Source: Pseudonocardia sp. C8
Lineage (GTDB): Bacteria; Actinomycetota; Actinomycetes; Mycobacteriales; Pseudonocardiaceae
DNA length: 64,000 nucleotides
Direction of reading: 5' to 3'
Assembly: GCF_014267175.1 (NCBI RefSeq)
Contig: NZ_JACMTR010000002.1
Span: 4,303,501 to 4,367,500, forward strand
Part shown: positions 60,340 through 64,000 of the stretch, piece after piece
Layout: the number at the start of each line of letters is the position of its first letter
How positions within the stretch are numbered: position 1 is the first letter of the stretch
Made by a program: the position numbers and the translations under genes
Notes under the pieces: model-generated
What the model saw: the letters and a program-made list of their open reading frames with translations, nothing else
Databases searched by the model: none
What the model was told of the DNA's origin: nothing

Positions 60340-61776
60340 ATGGCCGACGTGCAGGCCGACGAGGCCGAGTTCGGGTTCTGGCGGCGGGTGGTCCGACGCC
60401 GGTGGGCGCTGATCCTCACGATCGTGCTGGTCGGGACCGCCGTGGCCGCGCTTCTGGCGGCGCTGATGCTCCCGGCCTACAGCGCGTCCGCCCAGGTGAC
60501 CGTGCGTAACGGCGACCCGGTGACCGAGACCCAGTTCCTCGGGAGCAGCGCCGTGCAGGACGAGGTGGCCGACCGGCTGGGGTTCCGGCCGGATGTCGTC
60601 GTCACGGGAGCGGAGGGCACGATCCTCACCGTGACCGCCAACGCCGGGTCCGCCGAGCAGGCGGTGCTCGCCGCGAACACCTACGTCGACACGGCCGTCG
60701 CCATGCGGGCACGGTCGGCCGGCAGCGAGCGCGCCCAGGTGGCGGAGGCGTTCGCCCGGCAGATCGCCGAGGTCCAGGCCGAGCGGGAGGAACCGCGGAC
60801 CCCGCCGGACCGGGTACGGCAGCTGGACCAGGAACGGGCCGCCTACGAGCAGGCCGCCGCGGCGGCGCAGGCGACACCTCCCGCAGCCATCCCGACCGTG
60901 CTCGCCCGGGCGACCGCGTCCGACGTGACCCGTCCGGACCCGGTCCTCTACACCGCCGGTGCGGCGGTCGTCGCGCTGCTCGCCGGGCTGGCGATCGCCG
61001 GGGCGGCCGAGCACGCCGACCGCCGGGTCCGCGGGGCGGAGTCCGCCGCGGCCGCACTGGCCGGCACACCGCTGGGAACGACCCCCGGCGCGGGTGACGC
61101 GAGCGGGGCGACGCGCTGGTGGCGCCGGCTCACCGGGACGTCGCGGCGGGGCGGGATCGCCGAGCCGGGTTCGGCCGATGCCGACGCGTTCACCCTGGTC
61201 CGCCGCCGGTTGCAGGGCCGGGGTGATCTCGAGCCGCACGGCGCGCTGCTGGTGTGCGCCGCGGACGCGCGGGACTCGGCCAACGCCGTCGTCGTCGGGG
61301 TGAACCTCTGCCAGAGTTTCGCGCGGGCGGGGCTGAAGGCCGTCCTGGTGTCAGCCGACTTCCGGGGCGGCGACACCGTACCCGCGGTCCTGCACCTGTT
61401 CGCCGAGGGCGACGGTCTCGGCGGGGTGCTCGCCGGGGGCGACCCCGGGGCCGCCCTGCAGTCGACCGTGACCCCCGGGATGCAGGTGCTGCCGGCCGGC
61501 CGGGTCCCCGGCGGTCCGTACGACGCGCTGACCGGAGACCGGTTCGCCCACGCGCTCGACGAACTCCGCCTGCTGGCCGACGTCCTCGTCGTCGTCGCAC
61601 CGCCGCTCACGTCCCATCCGGACGCGTTCGCCGTGGCCGAGATCGTCGACCTGCGGCTCGTCGTGGCCGGTCCGGATGCCCGTGTCCCGGAGCTGGAGCG
61701 CGCGGCCCGCGAGCTGGCGCGGACCGGGACGTCCGTCGACGGAGTGATCTACACAGCCGGCCGTGCACGGACCTGA
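60340..61776 (+). CDS. Wzz-like chain-length co-polymerase with degenerate BY-kinase-like domain
   Basis: A 478-residue protein. An N-terminal Wzz domain has helix LILTIVLVGTAVAALLAAL (about residues 28-46), a periplasmic part rich in coiled coil and a second helix, YTAGAAVVALLAGLAIAGAA. The cytoplasmic tail resembles a BY-kinase (LKAVLVSADFRGGDTVPAV as Walker A', LADVLVVVAPPLTSHPD as Walker B), but the P-loop position reads LVCAADARDSANAVVVG with no GKS/T. It therefore probably lacks kinase activity while regulating chain length. ATG 60340 has GGAAAGG 9 nt upstream; GTG 60319 is in frame. Confidence 0.83.
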   Translation: MADVQADEAEFGFWRRVVRRRWALILTIVLVGTAVAALLAALMLPAYSASAQVTVRNGDPVTETQFLGSSAVQDEVADRLGFRPDVVVTGAEGTILTVTANAGSAEQAVLAANTYVDTAVAMRARSAGSERAQVAEAFARQIAEVQAEREEPRTPPDRVRQLDQERAAYEQAAAAAQATPPAAIPTVLARATASDVTRPDPVLYTAGAAVVALLAGLAIAGAAEHADRRVRGAESAAAALAGTPLGTTPGAGDASGATRWWRRLTGTSRRGGIAEPGSADADAFTLVRRRLQGRGDLEPHGALLVCAADARDSANAVVVGVNLCQSFARAGLKAVLVSADFRGGDTVPAVLHLFAEGDGLGGVLAGGDPGAALQSTVTPGMQVLPAGRVPGGPYDALTGDRFAHALDELRLLADVLVVVAPPLTSHPDAFAVAEIVDLRLVVAGPDARVPELERAARELARTGTSVDGVIYTAGRART

Positions 61777-61789
61777 GGGACGCCCGGGT

Positions 61790-63355
61790 GTGCGGAAGCC
61801 GTCACTCGTCCTGCTCGCCGCCGCGCTGCTCGTCATCGTGATCGGGTGCGCCCCGGCACCACCGCCGGAACCGCCGCCGACCGGGGCGGCGTCGGCGTGG
61901 GTGACCGACTCGCTGACCCGGGTCGGCCTCCGGGACACTCCGCGGACCGGCTCGGAGGCCCTGATCACGGCCCTGCGCGGGGAGACCGAGTCGTTCCAGA
62001 TCGTGGTCTCCGGCGGCGCCACCGGCGCTGCCGGGCTCGACCTCGTCGTGAGCGACCTGGTCGGGCGGGCGGGGACCGTCCCGGCGTCGGCGGTGACCCG
62101 GTTCCGCGAGCACTACGTCGAGGTCACCGAGAGCAGCCCGGACGGCGGCGGCCGATCCCGACCGCAGCCCGCCGGGCACTTCCCGGACGTGCTGGTCCCG
62201 TTCACCGACCCGGACACCGGTGTCGCACTCCACGGGCGCGTCCGGGCGGCGGGTGCCAGCGTGGCCGCCGGCCGCAACCAGCCGTACTGGGTGGACGTCA
62301 CGGTGCCGCCGGACGCGGCACCGGGCGAGTACACCGGGCGCTGGACGGTCCGCGGCACGGGTGGCTTCACCGCGTCCGGCACGGTGCGGCTGAGCGTGGT
62401 GGACGCCGCCCTACCGGCGCGGCCCGCGCTGCACAGCGCCGTCCTGAACGGGTCGGGGCGGCCGGCGGTGAGCCGGGAGCTGCTGCGCAACCGGATCACG
62501 CCGACATCGGCGCGCCCCGGCCCCGGTGATCCGCTCTCCGCGGCGGTCACGACGACCGACACCGGTTTCTTCAGCGGCGCCGACCAGTACGTCTGCCGGC
62601 TCGACCCGCCCCCGACCCCGGCCGAGGTCGCGGCGGTGGCCGCACGGGCGGCTCCCGGCACGCTCCTGTTCAACTACACGGCCGACGAGATCGGCAACTG
62701 CCCGGATCTGCGGGCCGAGGTGCAGGCGTGGGGCCGGGCGCTGCACGGGGCCGGCGTCGCGCAGCTCCTCACCCAGACCCCGGACCCGGCGCTGTTCGAC
62801 GACGGCACCGGGCGGACCGCGGTCGACATCTGGGTGGTGTTGCCCAAGCAGTACGACGCCGATCCCGCCGCCGTGCGGGAGGCACTCGACCGTGGCATGC
62901 AGGTGTGGTCGTACAACGCGCTCGTCCAGGACGGCTACTCGCCGAAATGGCTCATCGACTTCCCGCCGGTCCACCTGCGGGTCCAACCGGGGTTCCTCAA
63001 CCAGGCACTCGGCCTGACCGGGCTGCTCTACTGGCGGGCCGACAACTGGGTGCAGGACGTGTGGACGGACGTGCACACCTACGCCGGTGGCTATCCGGGC
63101 GAGGGTGTGCTCGTCTACCCCGGCGAGGAGGTGGGCCTGCCCGGCGGCGCGGTCCCGTCGATCCGGCTGAAGTGGCTCCGCGACGGCGTCGACGACTACG
63201 ACTACATCGACCTGGCCCGGGCGGGCGGCCACGAGCGAGCGGTCACCGAGATCGTGTCGACGGTCGCACGGTCATGGTCGGACTGGTCACCCGACCCGGT
63301 GGTCCTGCGGGCGGCCCGGGCCGAGCTCGTGCCGCTCGTCACGAACGCCGGCTGA
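61790..63355 (+). CDS. DUF4091-type glycoside-hydrolase-like lipoprotein
   Basis: A 521-residue secreted protein. RKPSLVLLAAALLVIVIGC is a signal peptide with a lipobox ending at Cys20, so it is probably lipid-anchored outside the membrane. GETESFQIVVSGGATGAAGL begins a beta-sandwich domain. The C-terminal half (LPKQYDADPAAVREALDRGM, VWSYNALVQDGYSPKW, GLTGLLYWRADNWVQDVW, SIRLKWLRDGVDDYDYIDL) is a DUF4091 barrel-like domain found in predicted glycosidases. It probably trims the exported polymer. GTG 61790 follows GAGGGA. It lies 13 nt after the Wzz-like gene. Confidence 0.8.
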   Translation: MRKPSLVLLAAALLVIVIGCAPAPPPEPPPTGAASAWVTDSLTRVGLRDTPRTGSEALITALRGETESFQIVVSGGATGAAGLDLVVSDLVGRAGTVPASAVTRFREHYVEVTESSPDGGGRSRPQPAGHFPDVLVPFTDPDTGVALHGRVRAAGASVAAGRNQPYWVDVTVPPDAAPGEYTGRWTVRGTGGFTASGTVRLSVVDAALPARPALHSAVLNGSGRPAVSRELLRNRITPTSARPGPGDPLSAAVTTTDTGFFSGADQYVCRLDPPPTPAEVAAVAARAAPGTLLFNYTADEIGNCPDLRAEVQAWGRALHGAGVAQLLTQTPDPALFDDGTGRTAVDIWVVLPKQYDADPAAVREALDRGMQVWSYNALVQDGYSPKWLIDFPPVHLRVQPGFLNQALGLTGLLYWRADNWVQDVWTDVHTYAGGYPGEGVLVYPGEEVGLPGGAVPSIRLKWLRDGVDDYDYIDLARAGGHERAVTEIVSTVARSWSDWSPDPVVLRAARAELVPLVTNAG

Positions 63356-64000
63356 GCGCGCCCCGGGTGCGCTCGGCCGCATGCAGGACGGACTTGGCCG
63401 TGGTGCGCACCCGGGGCGGGCCGAACTGCACACGGTGCTTGGCCGCGACCAACGCGACCCGGACCGCGAACCGCACGGCCCCGGCCACCGTCCGCGGCTC
63501 GTCGATCCGGTAGACGATCGGCCTGCTCTCGACGCCCCATTCGCGTTTGTAGTCCGACTCACCCGTCATGAAATCGAACTCCACGCATCGCGGACGCTCC
63601 ACCAGGTCCTCGATCAGCTTGGTCACGAGAATCTTTCCCACGCTGTGTCGGCGGTACTTCTCGCGCTGCGTGGCGGCGTGCTGATAGAAGTAGTAACACC
63701 CGTCCTCGACGAGCGCGTAGACGAACGACAGGACGATTCCGTCGCCCTCCAGGACGGCGAGCTCGGCCCGGCCGTCCGCTGCCAGGTCGACCATCGCGTC
63801 GGCGTAGGGCGCGAAGCCCTCCGGGGTCTTCCAGCAGAACGAGGTGTACTCCCCGGCCCAGCGCTCGGCGAAGAGATGCTGCACTTTCGGCAGGACGTCC
63901 CGAAGCTCGTTCTCCCTGGTCACCACCCTGAAGCGAAGGTCGTCCACATCGGCGCGCAGGCGGCGTTCCTTGCGTCGGACCGTGGCCCACCACTTCCGGC
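63339..64000 (-). CDS. CelD/BcsL-type GNAT acyltransferase (N-terminus off the window)
   Basis: The C-terminal 219 residues of a larger protein are present; the frame is open at base 64000. RKWWATVRRKERRLRADVDD, AVLEGDGIVLSFVYALVEDG, YYFYQHAATQREKYRRHSVG, FDFMTGESDYKREWGVESRP and the basic tail are typical of the CelD/BcsL GNAT domain of polysaccharide loci, often fused to a second acyltransferase half. An internal GTG at 63947 is unlikely to be the start because family sequence continues upstream. It converges with and overlaps the DUF4091 gene by 17 bp. Confidence 0.78.
   Translation of the reverse strand, partial: RKWWATVRRKERRLRADVDDLRFRVVTRENELRDVLPKVQHLFAERWAGEYTSFCWKTPEGFAPYADAMVDLAADGRAELAVLEGDGIVLSFVYALVEDGCYYFYQHAATQREKYRRHSVGKILVTKLIEDLVERPRCVEFDFMTGESDYKREWGVESRPIVYRIDEPRTVAGAVRFAVRVALVAAKHRVQFGPPRVRTTAKSVLHAAERTRGALSRRS

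Overview
The window is very GC-rich, densely packed actinobacterial chromosome. Several genes point to a mycothiol-using actinomycete of the Pseudonocardiales type: a mycothiol-linked nitroreductase, a complete 'conservon' operon, a CtaJ-like oxidase subunit, a SARP/AfsR regulator and an Rpf-type muralytic protein. No rRNA, tRNA, transposase, phage gene or CRISPR array was found. About 66 protein-coding loci are annotated; two are cut by the window edges, one is frameshifted, and one pair has a disputed junction.

Layout. 1-5.8 kb: an ArsR regulator under a promoter whose spacer is a perfect palindrome, a frameshifted UPF0158 gene, DUF4180, a tandem universal stress protein, then a Baeyer-Villiger-type monooxygenase and an acyl-CoA ligase, each ending inside a copy of the same hairpin. 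5.8-9.5 kb: zinc-ribbon protein, HAD phosphatase, nei2-rpiB, DUF429 and an MBL hydrolase. 9.7-13.7 kb: a conservon (ATPase, roadblock, DUF742, GTPase) ending in a StyA-like flavin monooxygenase. 13.8-19.1 kb: S9 peptidase, receptor Ser/Thr kinase, secreted Rpf-domain protein. 19.2-24.5 kb: the nitroreductase and pepN, flanked on both sides by tandem arrays of a 62-bp double-hairpin repeat. 24.5-29.6 kb: zinc-ribbon protein, two-component system, DUF5130/CtaJ pair, DUF2252. 29.7-34.4 kb: UDP-glucose dehydrogenase and the four dTDP-rhamnose genes as two divergent pairs. 34.4-46.3 kb: PhoD-like phosphatase, GPP34 protein, a SARP regulator divergent from cupin/SnoaL genes, GYD, DHFR-like and membrane proteins with a TetR regulator and its operator, then a Gfo/Idh dehydrogenase running into a phosphoesterase. 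46.3-64 kb: a cell-surface polysaccharide locus.

The polysaccharide locus reads as a Wzx/Wzy-type system. A membrane 4,6-dehydratase, an aminotransferase and a phosphoglycosyl transferase (49.1-52.9 kb, 4-nt overlaps) would make and load an initiating amino-dideoxy sugar. The opposing seven-gene string (60.2-52.9 kb, nearly all overlapping or 3 nt apart) supplies polymerase/ligase, flippase, GT4 transferase, N-acetyltransferase, epimerase, deacetylase and a second acyltransferase. A Wzz-like co-polymerase and a DUF4091 lipoprotein follow on the plus strand. Nearby rml and UDP-glucose dehydrogenase genes could supply rhamnose and glucuronate donors.

The observations most worth following are the paired 62-bp arrays; the splitting of the mycobacterial nei2-rpiB-nitroreductase-pepN order by about 12 kb that ends at one of those arrays; the hairpin family that carries the stop codons of its neighbours; the conservon joined to a StyA-like oxygenase; and the Gfo/Idh-phosphoesterase junction.
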